A DNA stretch of 64,000 nt from Gracilibacillus sp. YIM 98692 (lineage in GTDB: Bacteria; Bacillota; Bacilli; Bacillales; Amphibacillaceae): NCBI RefSeq assembly GCF_010993965.1, contig NZ_WIXM01000009.1:56081-120080 (forward strand), given 5' to 3'. Under the pieces are notes generated by a model, which saw only the letters and a list, made by a program, of their open reading frames with translations, ran no database searches and was not told the DNA's origin. Positions 56,241 to 64,000 of this stretch are shown here, in pieces. The position numbers were made by a program, and so were the translations under genes. How positions within the stretch are numbered: the first letter of the stretch is position 1; each line of letters opens with the position of its first letter.

Positions 56241-57227
56241 GTGACACTTAAGCAAATTTACAGTTGGATAGGTATTGTCATTGCAGTCTTGATTCTTGGT
56301 GTTGTCGCACTAACGAGCTGGTATACAGTGGATGAATCGGATCAAGCTGTTTTGATTACTTTTGGTAAAGCTGAAGAAGGAATAACGGAACCAGGTTTGC
56401 ATTTTAAAATGCCTTGGCCTATTCAATCGGTGGAAACACTGTCAAAGGAAACATTTAGTTTAAATTTTGGCTACGATGAGGAAAACGCAGAAAATGCAGA
56501 TGTGGTTCGAATGATTACAGGCGATGAAAATATTTTACAGGCAGATTTAGTTGTGCAATGGAAAATTATTGAGCCTAGTAAGTATTTGTTCCATTCAAAT
56601 GATCCACAACAAGTACTTTATAATGCAACATCTGCCTCTTTACGAAGTATTATTGGTTCTTCCACGATTGACCAGGCCTTAACAGATGGAAAAGCAGATA
56701 TTGAAAATAATGTAATGGATTTATTAGTGACGTTAATGGAAGATTATGATGTTGGAATATCCATTCAAAATGTGAAATTACAAGAAGTGGACTTGCCCAA
56801 TGAAGAAGTTCGTCAAGCATTTATGAGGGTAACAGATGCAAGAGAAACGATGAACACAAAGAAAAATGAAGCAAATAAATATCGTAATGAAAAGTTTGAG
56901 GAAGCCCAAGGGGAAAAAGATGCGATTATTTCTCGTGCAGAAGGAGATAAAATTGAAAGGATAGAAACTGCAAGAGGGAATGTAGCAGGATTTAATGCTT
57001 TATATGAAGCATATGAAAGTAATCCAAATATCACTCGACAAAGGCTAGTATTAGAAACATTAGATGAAGTGTTGCCTAAGGCGAACATTTATATTATGAA
57101 TGATGATGGCAATACATTAAAATACTTACCGATTGGGCAAAACAACAATACACAGTCTCTACCACCAGCAACGGAATCAGGTGGAAATAATGAGAAAAAC
57201 GAGGAGGCTGAAAATAATGACAGATAA
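56241..57227 (+). CDS. hflK: HflK-type SPFH membrane protein
   Basis: A 328-residue protein with one N-terminal membrane helix (about residues 8-30) and an SPFH/band-7 domain (TVDESDQAVLITFGKAEEG), followed by a charged helix and the C-terminal Gly/Asn/Glu-rich tail. It matches HflK, which with HflC forms a large cage around FtsH in proteobacteria. GTG at 56241 follows AAGGGGG; another in-frame GTG at 56208 lacks a site. It overlaps hflC by 11 bp. B. subtilis does not carry this pair here. Confidence 0.88.
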   Translation: MTLKQIYSWIGIVIAVLILGVVALTSWYTVDESDQAVLITFGKAEEGITEPGLHFKMPWPIQSVETLSKETFSLNFGYDEENAENADVVRMITGDENILQADLVVQWKIIEPSKYLFHSNDPQQVLYNATSASLRSIIGSSTIDQALTDGKADIENNVMDLLVTLMEDYDVGISIQNVKLQEVDLPNEEVRQAFMRVTDARETMNTKKNEANKYRNEKFEEAQGEKDAIISRAEGDKIERIETARGNVAGFNALYEAYESNPNITRQRLVLETLDEVLPKANIYIMNDDGNTLKYLPIGQNNNTQSLPPATESGGNNEKNEEAENNDR

Positions 57228-58146
57228 TAATGTTTATGAAATGAAAAAGATGTCGCCAAAAGAAATAAAACGTCTTGTAAAAATAGGAATTTCTGTACTT
57301 ATATTAGTTATTTTACTAATCGTTATAGGAAGCAGTATGTTTGTTGTAAAAGAAGGAGAATATAAAGTAGTTCGCCAATTTCAAGAAGTAATACGAGTTC
57401 AAGACGAACCAGGTCTTAAGTTTCGGATCCCATTACTACAAACCGTTTCGACTTTACCTAATAAAAAATTAGTCTATGATGTCATGGAAAGAGAAATTAA
57501 TACTTTAGATAAAAAAAGGATGATTATTGATAATTATGCGATTTGGGAGATTACGGATCCTATTGCTATGATCTCCAACGCTCGGTCCGAAATAGGCGCA
57601 GAATCTAGAATGGGTGAATTTATTTTTTCCGTAATTCGTTCTGAATTGGGTACACTGAATTACGATGAAATTATTAATGATGAAGGAAGTACAAGAGGAG
57701 ATATAAATCAACGTATAACGGAAAGAGTAAACATGTTATTAGAAAGAGGTAACTACGGGATTCAAGTAGATGATGTTCGAATCAAACGAACTGATTTACC
57801 ACAAGAAAACGAACAATCTGTGTTTAACCGCATGATTTCAGAGCGTGAATCACAAGCACAGCAATATTTGTCACAAGGGGAAGCGGAAAAGAATCGAATT
57901 ATGGCTAACGCAGACCGTGATGTGACGGAAATGCTCTCGACAGCAAATGCTGAAGCAGAAGAAATTCGAGCTGAAGGGGAACGAGAGGCAGCGGAAATGT
58001 ACAATGCGGCATTTTCTCAGGATGAAGAGTTTTACCAGCTATATCGAATGTTAGAATCTTATAAGAAAACAGTAGACGGAGACACAACGATTATTATTCC
58101 ACAAGGCTCTCCATATGCCGATCTTTTATTAGGATATATTGAGTAG
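57217..58146 (+). CDS. hflC: HflC-type SPFH membrane protein
   Basis: A 309-residue partner of HflK: one membrane helix (about residues 19-42), SPFH domain starting FVVKEGEYKVVRQF, and the family segment VDDVRIKRTDLPQEN followed by a long Ala/Glu-rich helix. ATG at 57217 follows GAGGAGG and overlaps the 3' end of hflK. The pair would sit in the membrane facing outward and modulate FtsH-type proteolysis; no ftsH gene is in the window. Confidence 0.9.
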   Translation: MTDNNVYEMKKMSPKEIKRLVKIGISVLILVILLIVIGSSMFVVKEGEYKVVRQFQEVIRVQDEPGLKFRIPLLQTVSTLPNKKLVYDVMEREINTLDKKRMIIDNYAIWEITDPIAMISNARSEIGAESRMGEFIFSVIRSELGTLNYDEIINDEGSTRGDINQRITERVNMLLERGNYGIQVDDVRIKRTDLPQENEQSVFNRMISERESQAQQYLSQGEAEKNRIMANADRDVTEMLSTANAEAEEIRAEGEREAAEMYNAAFSQDEEFYQLYRMLESYKKTVDGDTTIIIPQGSPYADLLLGYIE

Positions 58147-58151
58147 TGTGC

Positions 58152-58176
58152 AACCGGGCAGTTTATGTCCGGTTTT
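58152..58176 (+). terminator. Terminator of hflKC
   Basis: AACCGGGC pairs with GTCCGGTT (one wobble), followed by TT. Confidence 0.75.
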
Positions 58177-58271
58177 CCTATTACATAATGGTTACCTTTA
58201 TTCAAGATATGATAATGAGAGTAAAACATGGTAAAATAAGCACATAACTTTGATAAAAGGAGTCCGGATTT

Positions 58272-60905
58272 ATGACGAATAAATTAGTGTTGATTGATGG
58301 GAACAGTATTGCCTATCGTGCGTTTTTTGCTTTGCCCTTATTGAATAATGACAAGGGCGTGTATACAAATGCAGTTTATGGCTTTACCACGATGCTATTA
58401 AGAATAATAGAAGAGGAGAACCCTACACATTTATTAGTAGCATTTGATGCTGGTAAGACAACATTTCGTCATGATACATATAAAGAATATAAAGGCGGTC
58501 GAGAAAAAACACCATCCGAATTAAGTGAACAATTTCCTGTTTTAAAAGAATTGCTAGAGGCCTTCGATATTAAACATTATCAATTAGAAAATTATGAAGC
58601 CGATGATATTATTGGAACTATTTCTAATCAAGCGAATGAAAAAGATTGGGAAGTAAAAGTAATATCGGGAGATAAAGATTTATTACAACTTGTTTCTGAC
58701 CAAGTCGATGTTCGCTTAACGAAAAAAGGAATAAGTGATGTGATGACTTATACTCCAGATACGCTAAAAGAAGACATGGAGATTACTCCTGATCAAGTCA
58801 TTGATTTAAAAGCTTTGATGGGGGATAAGTCTGATAATATACCAGGTGTACCAGGTGTTGGACAAAAAACAGCTGTAAAACTTTTAAAGCAATTTCATAC
58901 ATTAGAAGAAATATATGAACATTTAGAAGATGTATCTGGAAAAAAATTAAAAGAAAAATTAGAAACCCATAAAGATGACGCCTTTATGAGTAAAGAGCTT
59001 GTTACGATAAATAGGACATCCCCTATAGAAATTGCAATAGAAGATACTAGTTACGATGGGTATACAACGGATGATGTGAAACATATTTTTATGGAGCTTG
59101 GATTTCAATCCTTATTAAGTCGTATAACGGGAGATGACGAGGAACAACCGGAAACGAATCTATCTGAAATCGAATACGACAAAGTGGAAGAGATTACTTT
59201 GGACCTGTTTACAGGGCAAGATGCGATGGAGCTTGAAATTTTAAATGAAAATTATCATCAAGAAGCGGTCATAGGGATAGCAGTTGTGAATCATAAAGGA
59301 AAGTATCTGATTCCGACTGAATTAATCGGATCTTCCTCGGTTTTTAAAGAATGGGCAGAGGATGAGACAAAAGAAAAGTATGTATTTGATGCAAAGAAAA
59401 TGACAGCCCTTCTGAATCGCTTTTCTATTCAAATAAAAGGAATCACGTTTGATCTATTGCTCGCATCTTATTTACTTAACCCATCTGATAATAGTCATGA
59501 TATTCCGGCGATTAGTCATCGTTTTGGACAAACAGAGGTTCAATTGGATGAAGAGGTATATGGAAAAGGTGCGAAAAAGGGAGTACCGGAAAAAGAAGTA
59601 TGGCAGGAACACCTTATTCGAAAAACGAATTTGATTTTTATTCTAAAAAATCAAATGCAAGAGAAGCTAGAAGAAAATAAACAGTTAGAATTGCTCGAAA
59701 ATCTAGAACTTCCACTAGCCATCGTTTTAGGTGAAATGGAAGCGGCAGGGGTAAAAGTAGATAAACAAAAGCTCCTAAACATGGGTGAAGAATTAAAAGA
59801 CCGACTAAGCAAGTTGGAGGAAGAAGTGTATGAGTTAGCAGGCGAGTCATTCAATCTCAATTCACCGAAACAATTAGGGCCTATTTTATTTGAAAAGTTA
59901 GAGTTACCGGTTATTAAGAAAACTAAAACAGGTTACTCTACCTCCGCAGATGTATTAGAAAAGCTTGATGGGAAGCATCCGATTATTGAGAAAATTTTAC
60001 ATTATCGTCAATTAAAAAAGTTAGACTCTACCTATATTGCCGGACTTGTAAAAGTTATTGATGAAGAAGAACAGAAGATTCATACTAGATTTAATCAAGC
60101 TCTAACTCAAACAGGGCGCTTAAGCTCTATTGATCCAAACTTGCAGAATATCCCGATCCGTATTGAAGAAGGCAGAAAAATACGTCAAACTTTTATTCCG
60201 TCAGAAGAGGGATGGAAGATTTTAGCGGCAGACTATTCCCAAATTGAACTTCGGGTATTAGCACACATTGCAGGTGACGAAAAGCTTCAAAATGCATTCA
60301 AAGAGGATAAAGATATACACACTCAAACAGCAATGGAAGTGTTTCATGTCACAGAAGATCAAGTAACAGCTGATATGAGGAGACAGGCAAAAGCGGTTAA
60401 CTTTGGTATTGTTTATGGTATCAGTGATTACGGACTATCCCAAAACTTAGGAATCTCGCGAAAAGAAGCGAAAACGTTTATCGATCGTTATTTAGAGAGT
60501 TATCCTGCAGTAAAAAGCTATATGAAAGAAATTGTACAGGAAGCGAAACAAAATGGTTTTGTATCCACTATTATGAACAGAAGGCGCTATTTGCCTGATA
60601 TTACAAGCCGCAATTTTAATGTGCGTAGTTTTGCGGAGCGGACGGCTATGAATACGCCTATTCAAGGCAGTGCAGCAGATATTATTAAATTAGCTATGAT
60701 TGAATTAGATAAAAAGCTAAAGGAACAAGGTTTCCAAGCACGATTGCTTCTACAGGTTCATGATGAGTTGATTCTGGAAGTACCTGGTCAGGAGCTGGAT
60801 GACTTATCAGCACTTGTTACAGAAGTTATGGAAGATGCTATGGAACTAAGTGTCCCATTAAAAGTAGATGTTGCTTATGGGGACACTTGGTATGATGCAA
60901 AGTAA
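58272..60905 (+). CDS. polA: DNA polymerase I
   Basis: An 877-residue family A polymerase. The N-terminal 5'-3' exonuclease is intact (LVLIDGNSIAYRAFFALP; GDKSDNIPGVPGVGQKTA). The middle 3'-5' exonuclease-like domain lacks the catalytic acidic DxE motif, as in other bacilli. The polymerase motifs are DYSQIELRVLAH, the O-helix RRQAKAVNFGIVYG and VHDELILEVP. It fills gaps in Okazaki fragment processing and repair. mutM follows after 15 bp, forming a repair unit with coaE nearby. ATG follows AAAGGAGTCC. Confidence 0.97.
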   Translation: MTNKLVLIDGNSIAYRAFFALPLLNNDKGVYTNAVYGFTTMLLRIIEEENPTHLLVAFDAGKTTFRHDTYKEYKGGREKTPSELSEQFPVLKELLEAFDIKHYQLENYEADDIIGTISNQANEKDWEVKVISGDKDLLQLVSDQVDVRLTKKGISDVMTYTPDTLKEDMEITPDQVIDLKALMGDKSDNIPGVPGVGQKTAVKLLKQFHTLEEIYEHLEDVSGKKLKEKLETHKDDAFMSKELVTINRTSPIEIAIEDTSYDGYTTDDVKHIFMELGFQSLLSRITGDDEEQPETNLSEIEYDKVEEITLDLFTGQDAMELEILNENYHQEAVIGIAVVNHKGKYLIPTELIGSSSVFKEWAEDETKEKYVFDAKKMTALLNRFSIQIKGITFDLLLASYLLNPSDNSHDIPAISHRFGQTEVQLDEEVYGKGAKKGVPEKEVWQEHLIRKTNLIFILKNQMQEKLEENKQLELLENLELPLAIVLGEMEAAGVKVDKQKLLNMGEELKDRLSKLEEEVYELAGESFNLNSPKQLGPILFEKLELPVIKKTKTGYSTSADVLEKLDGKHPIIEKILHYRQLKKLDSTYIAGLVKVIDEEEQKIHTRFNQALTQTGRLSSIDPNLQNIPIRIEEGRKIRQTFIPSEEGWKILAADYSQIELRVLAHIAGDEKLQNAFKEDKDIHTQTAMEVFHVTEDQVTADMRRQAKAVNFGIVYGISDYGLSQNLGISRKEAKTFIDRYLESYPAVKSYMKEIVQEAKQNGFVSTIMNRRRYLPDITSRNFNVRSFAERTAMNTPIQGSAADIIKLAMIELDKKLKEQGFQARLLLQVHDELILEVPGQELDDLSALVTEVMEDAMELSVPLKVDVAYGDTWYDAK

Positions 60906-60920
60906 TAAGGAGTAAAGATA

Positions 60921-61748
60921 ATGCCAGAATTACCTGAAGTAGAAACGATTAGACAAACACTAAAACAATTAGTTATTGGAAAGCAGATAAAAGATATTGA
61001 AATTAAGTGGCCAAAAATAATAAAACAACCTGATGATATTGGTGAGTTTAAACAGCGGATCATCAAACAGACTATTCAGGATATTAGACGAAAGGGAAAA
61101 TTTTTACTTTTCGACTTAGACCATGATGTCATTGTTTCCCATTTAAGAATGGAAGGAAAATATGGTGTTTACCACAAAAATGAACCATATATCGATCACA
61201 CACATATTATTTTCCATTTCACAGATGACAGGCAGTTACGATATCGAGATGTCAGAAAGTTTGGCACCATGCATTTATGGGAAAAGGGAACGGAGCATGA
61301 GCAAAAGCCGTTAAACCAACTAGCTAAGGATCCAATAGCAGAAGATTTTTCCCTAAAGGAATTTACGAATAAAGTACAAAAAAGTGATCGTTCGATTAAA
61401 AATATATTATTAGATCAATCTGTTATCGCGGGACTTGGTAACATTTATGTGGATGAAACACTCTTTTTAGCTGCTGTTCATCCTTTGACCAAAGGATCCG
61501 AATTGTCAAAAAAACAAATTAAAAAAATATTAGAAGCGGCCATTCAAACATTGGAAATGGCAATTAAACAAGGGGGAACAACAATTCGATCATATGTAAA
61601 CTCACAAGGGCAAATCGGTATGTTTCAACAACAACTGCACGTCTATGGCAAACAAGGCGAGAGCTGTACAAAATGTCAGACGCATATTGAAAAAGTTAAG
61701 GTAAGCGGAAGAGGGACTCATTTCTGTCCGGTTTGTCAAAAAGTATAA
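60921..61748 (+). CDS. mutM: Formamidopyrimidine-DNA glycosylase
   Basis: A 275-residue Fpg/MutM. The N-terminal catalytic PELPEVET (Pro2, Glu3), the helix-two-turn-helix region and the C-terminal zinc finger (CTKC and CPVC) are all present. It removes 8-oxoguanine and other oxidised purines. It is co-oriented and close to polA, as in B. subtilis. ATG has TAAGGAGTAAAG. Confidence 0.97.
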   Translation: MPELPEVETIRQTLKQLVIGKQIKDIEIKWPKIIKQPDDIGEFKQRIIKQTIQDIRRKGKFLLFDLDHDVIVSHLRMEGKYGVYHKNEPYIDHTHIIFHFTDDRQLRYRDVRKFGTMHLWEKGTEHEQKPLNQLAKDPIAEDFSLKEFTNKVQKSDRSIKNILLDQSVIAGLGNIYVDETLFLAAVHPLTKGSELSKKQIKKILEAAIQTLEMAIKQGGTTIRSYVNSQGQIGMFQQQLHVYGKQGESCTKCQTHIEKVKVSGRGTHFCPVCQKV

Positions 61749-61815
61749 GTGCTCACATTTCCCATCATGGCTCCATATAATAACCCAAAAAGATGAGAAG
61801 GAGCAATGGTGGGTC

Positions 61816-62412
61816 ATGTTATGGTTAATTGCAATTGCAATCAGTTTAGATAGTCTTCTCGTTGCCTTTACTTATGGATTAAGAGGATTACTTTTGCCAT
61901 GGAAGGAAATTATCAAAATTTCGTTAACAGTGGCTGTTATTTTCGCCATTGCAATGTCATGCGGACAACTTATTACTTTAATCATTTCGGTACGTTCAAC
62001 AGAAATGCTCGGTGGTATTATTTTGGCGGTTGTGGGAGTTTGTTTGCTGTTATCTTGTTTTCGTGAGCAATTAAAGAAACCAAGCAACAATCGGTTATCT
62101 TTTTTGTTTTACATTTTGAAAAAGCCTATGTCAGCTGATCTTGACCGTTCTGGGAATATTAATGGTATGGAAGGTTTTTGGATTGGGGTCGCTTTATCTT
62201 TAGATTCTTTCGGTGCAGGAATTGGTGTATCTATGATGGGAGCTTCCTTTATAACAACTCCTATTATGATATTTGCGATTACTTACTTTTTTCTTTTTCT
62301 TGGTGTATGCATAGGGAAATATTGTGCTCACATCCCATTTGTTCAAAAATTTTCTTTTTTACCTGGTCTATTGTTAATTTCCATTGGTATATGGAAAGTG
62401 ATGATGGCTTAA
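61816..62412 (+). CDS. ytaF: Sporulation membrane protein YtaF
   Basis: A 198-residue membrane protein with about six helices and two related acidic helix starts (AIAISLDSLLVAFTYG and GVALSLDSFGAGIGVS), as in MntP-like putative manganese exporters. It matches YtaF, named as sporulation-related in B. subtilis. It sits between mutM and coaE as expected. The start at 61816 has AAGGAG some 13 bases ahead, a rather long spacing. Confidence 0.88.
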   Translation: MLWLIAIAISLDSLLVAFTYGLRGLLLPWKEIIKISLTVAVIFAIAMSCGQLITLIISVRSTEMLGGIILAVVGVCLLLSCFREQLKKPSNNRLSFLFYILKKPMSADLDRSGNINGMEGFWIGVALSLDSFGAGIGVSMMGASFITTPIMIFAITYFFLFLGVCIGKYCAHIPFVQKFSFLPGLLLISIGIWKVMMA

Positions 62413-62418
62413 TACGCA

Positions 62419-62461
62419 GTACACGCAACTGGAATATAGGATTCTCATTTATTCCAGTTGC
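62419..62461. repeat. End-to-end relic of repeat D (solo terminal inverted repeat)
   Basis: GCAACTGGAATA (62425-62436) and TATTCCAGTTGC (62450-62461) are perfect complements around a 13-bp loop. The 20 bp at 62419-62438 are the exact reverse complement of the right end of repeat copy D (28996-29015). It looks like a copy reduced to its two ends. No T run follows, so it is not a standard terminator. Confidence 0.7.
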
Positions 62462-62524
62462 TCAATATTTCATTTATCTGCAAACGTGGAGAACAAACAA
62501 AATAGGGAGAAGGGAGCGATAATT

Positions 62525-63121
62525 ATGATAATAGGATTAACCGGAAATATAGCAACAGGAAAAAGTACCATTAGTGCGATGTTTAAAAATACATATCATA
62601 TACCTGTGATTGATGCAGATATCGTATCAAGACAAGTTGTAGAGCCTGGTGAAACAGCGTATCAACAAATTATCGAGACATTTGGAGAAGAAGTGATACA
62701 AGAAGATCAGACTATTAATCGTAAGAAGTTAGGGGAAATCATCTTTCAGGATGATAGAGCAAGGCAAAAGTTAAACGCTATCGTACATCCAGCGGTTCGG
62801 ACCAGAATGGAAAAGGAAAAAAACGACCAGCTAGAAGCAGGTGCAACATCTGTCGTATTAGATATTCCACTGCTATTTGAAAATAACTTAACATACTTGG
62901 TGGATCGTACGATTGTGGTGTATGCCGATGAAAAGACACAGCTAGAACGTTTGATTGATAGAAATCAGTTAACAGAAAAGGAAGCAAGAAATCGTATGAA
63001 CTCGCAAATGAATATAAAGGAAAAAGTTCGAAAGGCAGATGCTGTCATTGATAATAATGGTACGGTTGAGCACTCTGCTGATCAATTAAAAGATATCTTA
63101 AATCGCTGGGAGATTGTGTAA
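62525..63121 (+). CDS. coaE: Dephospho-CoA kinase
   Basis: A 198-residue P-loop kinase with the Walker A motif GLTGNIATGKST (residues 4-15) and the CoaE segment DADIVSRQVVEPG. It phosphorylates dephospho-CoA in the last step of CoA synthesis. ATG at 62525 is chosen (GAAGGGAG ahead); the frame extends 13 codons upstream. In B. subtilis gapB comes next; here the next gene is speD. Confidence 0.95.
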   Translation: MIIGLTGNIATGKSTISAMFKNTYHIPVIDADIVSRQVVEPGETAYQQIIETFGEEVIQEDQTINRKKLGEIIFQDDRARQKLNAIVHPAVRTRMEKEKNDQLEAGATSVVLDIPLLFENNLTYLVDRTIVVYADEKTQLERLIDRNQLTEKEARNRMNSQMNIKEKVRKADAVIDNNGTVEHSADQLKDILNRWEIV

Positions 63122-63130
63122 AGACCAAGC

Positions 63131-63159
63131 TTGTCAAATGGTATGAAAGCATATATAAT
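63131..63159 (+). promoter_or_regulatory. Sigma-A promoter of speD
   Basis: TTGTCA (63131-63136), a 17-bp spacer and TATAAT (63154-63159), directly after coaE. The predicted start near 63166 implies a leader of about 177 nt. Confidence 0.8.
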
Positions 63160-63165
63160 GCTTTT

Positions 63166-63342
63166 GCATATCTATTCTAAATTAACGGCTAAGAAAAAGA
63201 AATAAGATTTTAAAAACTCTTTTGAATAAATGCCAATAAGTGAACACTGACAGGGTTAGGGCGTCATTGGACTAACTTCCCCCCATGATAGTTCATTGAT
63301 CATTGTTCAAAAGACCTTTGTTTACCAAAGGGGGAATAACGA
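63166..63342 (+). promoter_or_regulatory. Long speD leader with ribosome site able to form two alternative helices
   Basis: The Shine-Dalgarno AAAGGGGG (63327-63334) can pair in a local hairpin, CCTTTG (63315-63320) with CAAAGG (63326-63331), or at longer range, TTCCCCC (63278-63284) with GGGGGAA (63330-63336). These use overlapping bases and exclude each other. This is the layout of a translational switch, but no known riboswitch class was recognised. Confidence 0.5.
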
Positions 63343-63717
63343 ATGGATACAAAAAGTAGACATGTCATTGCGGAGCTCTGGCATTGTAATCTTGATTTAT
63401 TAAATGATATAGACAAACTCGAGCGCATTTTTGTTCATGCTGCGTTAAAAGCAGGTGCGGAAGTTCGTGAAGTGGCGTTTCATAAATTTGCTCCAGTTGG
63501 TATAAGTGGAGTAGTCATCATTTCAGAATCCCATTTAGCCATTCATAGCTTTCCAGAACACAGCTATGCAAGTATAGATGTCTATACTTGTGGGGAGATG
63601 ATTAATCCTCATGTAGCGGTACGATATATTGAAGAGGAGCTTGGAGCACAGACAACAGAAAAGATAGAGATCCCTCGTGGTTTAGGTCAAATGCAACTAA
63701 AGAAAGTTTCAAAATGA
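63343..63717 (+). CDS. speD: S-adenosylmethionine decarboxylase proenzyme
   Basis: A 124-residue class 1B AdoMet decarboxylase. The proenzyme cleaves itself between E62 and S63 (ISESHLAIH), turning S63 into the pyruvoyl cofactor; H68 and C83 are the other conserved catalytic residues and are in place. It makes decarboxylated SAM, the aminopropyl donor for spermidine synthesis. No speE lies beside it; the nearest aminopropyltransferase-like gene in the window is the membrane form at 33229. The gene has its own promoter, leader and terminator. Confidence 0.96.
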   Translation: MDTKSRHVIAELWHCNLDLLNDIDKLERIFVHAALKAGAEVREVAFHKFAPVGISGVVIISESHLAIHSFPEHSYASIDVYTCGEMINPHVAVRYIEEELGAQTTEKIEIPRGLGQMQLKKVSK

Positions 63718-63724
63718 AAATTCC

Positions 63725-63754
63725 CCCTTACTTGATAGTAAGGGTTATTTTATT
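63725..63754 (+). terminator. Terminator of speD
   Basis: CCCTTACT pairs with AGTAAGGG around TGAT, followed by TTATTTTATT. Confidence 0.88.
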
Positions 63755-63800
63755 CTATGTCATAAGACACTTTTCACATTCTTTGTTACAGAGTTGAACC

Positions 63801-64000
63801 AAACTGCGCAATAGTGAAAATTTGTCTCGATGTAGATTCCATCCATTCTAATTTGAGATGTGTGCTATCATTCGCTCCGGCAGAATACTCCGCTTTCCGT
63901 GGGCTCGGCTTCAGCTAACTTGGTAAAGAAAAGCCCTTTACCAAGTGGATCTTCAGCTCTCGCTGTCCCACAGGAGTTATAATGAACGAAACTAGCCCCT
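63801..64000 (-). repeat. Dispersed structured repeat, copy G (runs off the window)
   Basis: A minus-strand copy: edge AAACTGCGCAATAG at 63801, flank GAGATGTGTGCTATCATTCG, arm CGGCAGAATACTCCG and core CTTTCCGTGGGCTCGG. Its ACTTGGTAAAG/CTTTACCAAGT sub-hairpin and the following CAGCTCTCGCTGTCCCACAG are almost identical, in reverse, to copy F2. It lacks the module found in A, D and F2. Confidence 0.75.

Noticed and set aside
62178..62522. 114-codon plus-strand frame overlapping ytaF
   Set aside because: It is a shifted frame of ytaF running into the inverted repeat at 62419; aromatic-rich translation with no family.

Overview
The window is a low-GC Firmicute chromosome segment. Gene order, spore genes (sspA, ytfI/ytfJ, ytrH/ytrI, ytaF) and Bacillus-type Shine-Dalgarno sites point to an endospore-forming member of the Bacillaceae. 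The content recalls the Oceanobacillus/Gracilibacillus/Virgibacillus side of the family, but no species call can be made from the sequence alone.

Region 1 (1-15500) is accessory and catabolic. Its left part is the tail of an operon: the end of an FAD monooxygenase, a cyclase-family hydrolase, two 3-oxoacid CoA-transferase subunits, an acetoacetyl-CoA-type thiolase and a frameshifted MFS transporter. Next comes a complete 4-hydroxybenzoate / protocatechuate 2,3-cleavage (pra-type) pathway. The ring-cleavage product decarboxylase (praH) and an IclR regulator (praR-like) lie on the minus strand; praB-E-G-F-D-C-A-I lies divergently on the plus strand. Together these would convert 4-hydroxybenzoate to protocatechuate, cleave it at the 2,3 bond, decarboxylate, and process 2-hydroxymuconate semialdehyde to pyruvate and acetyl-CoA. 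A degenerate strip with a LacI-family stub and four short TGCCCCA repeats separates this region from the conserved chromosome.

Region 2 (15500-64000) is the conserved Bacillus backbone in nearly B. subtilis order: rpsD, ytsP, ezrA, nifZ-like, thiI, sspA, ytcJ-like, nadK, ytfI, ytfJ, ytxK, ackA, then ytkL, ytoI, ytpI, nrnA, ytrI, ytrH, dnaE, accDA, pfkA, pyk, fxsA, ytvI, ytwI, citZ, icd, phoPR, polA, mutM, ytaF, coaE and speD. Compared with the B. subtilis order as I recall it, tpx, ytsJ, mdh and gapB are absent from their usual slots and an hflK-hflC pair is inserted between phoR and polA. A five-gene block (30707-34770) joins a DUF4178 protein, a PspA-family protein, a DUF4247 lipoprotein, a DUF350 membrane protein and a membrane-anchored spermidine-synthase-like enzyme. 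It looks like a polyamine-linked envelope-stress system and is the most intriguing gene set here.

Intergenic DNA is rich in dispersed structured repeats. One family (seven or eight copies) has a shared core closed by a terminal stem whose sequence differs from copy to copy but stays self-complementary within each copy. A second family carries a TTTATCACGrTGAAC motif. Other notable regulatory signals are a consensus promoter plus long leader before rpsD, a sigma-G-like promoter before sspA, a cre-like site about 57 bp upstream of the predicted ackA start of transcription, cre-like sites before praA and citZ, and a 177-nt speD leader whose ribosome binding site can pair with two different upstream segments.
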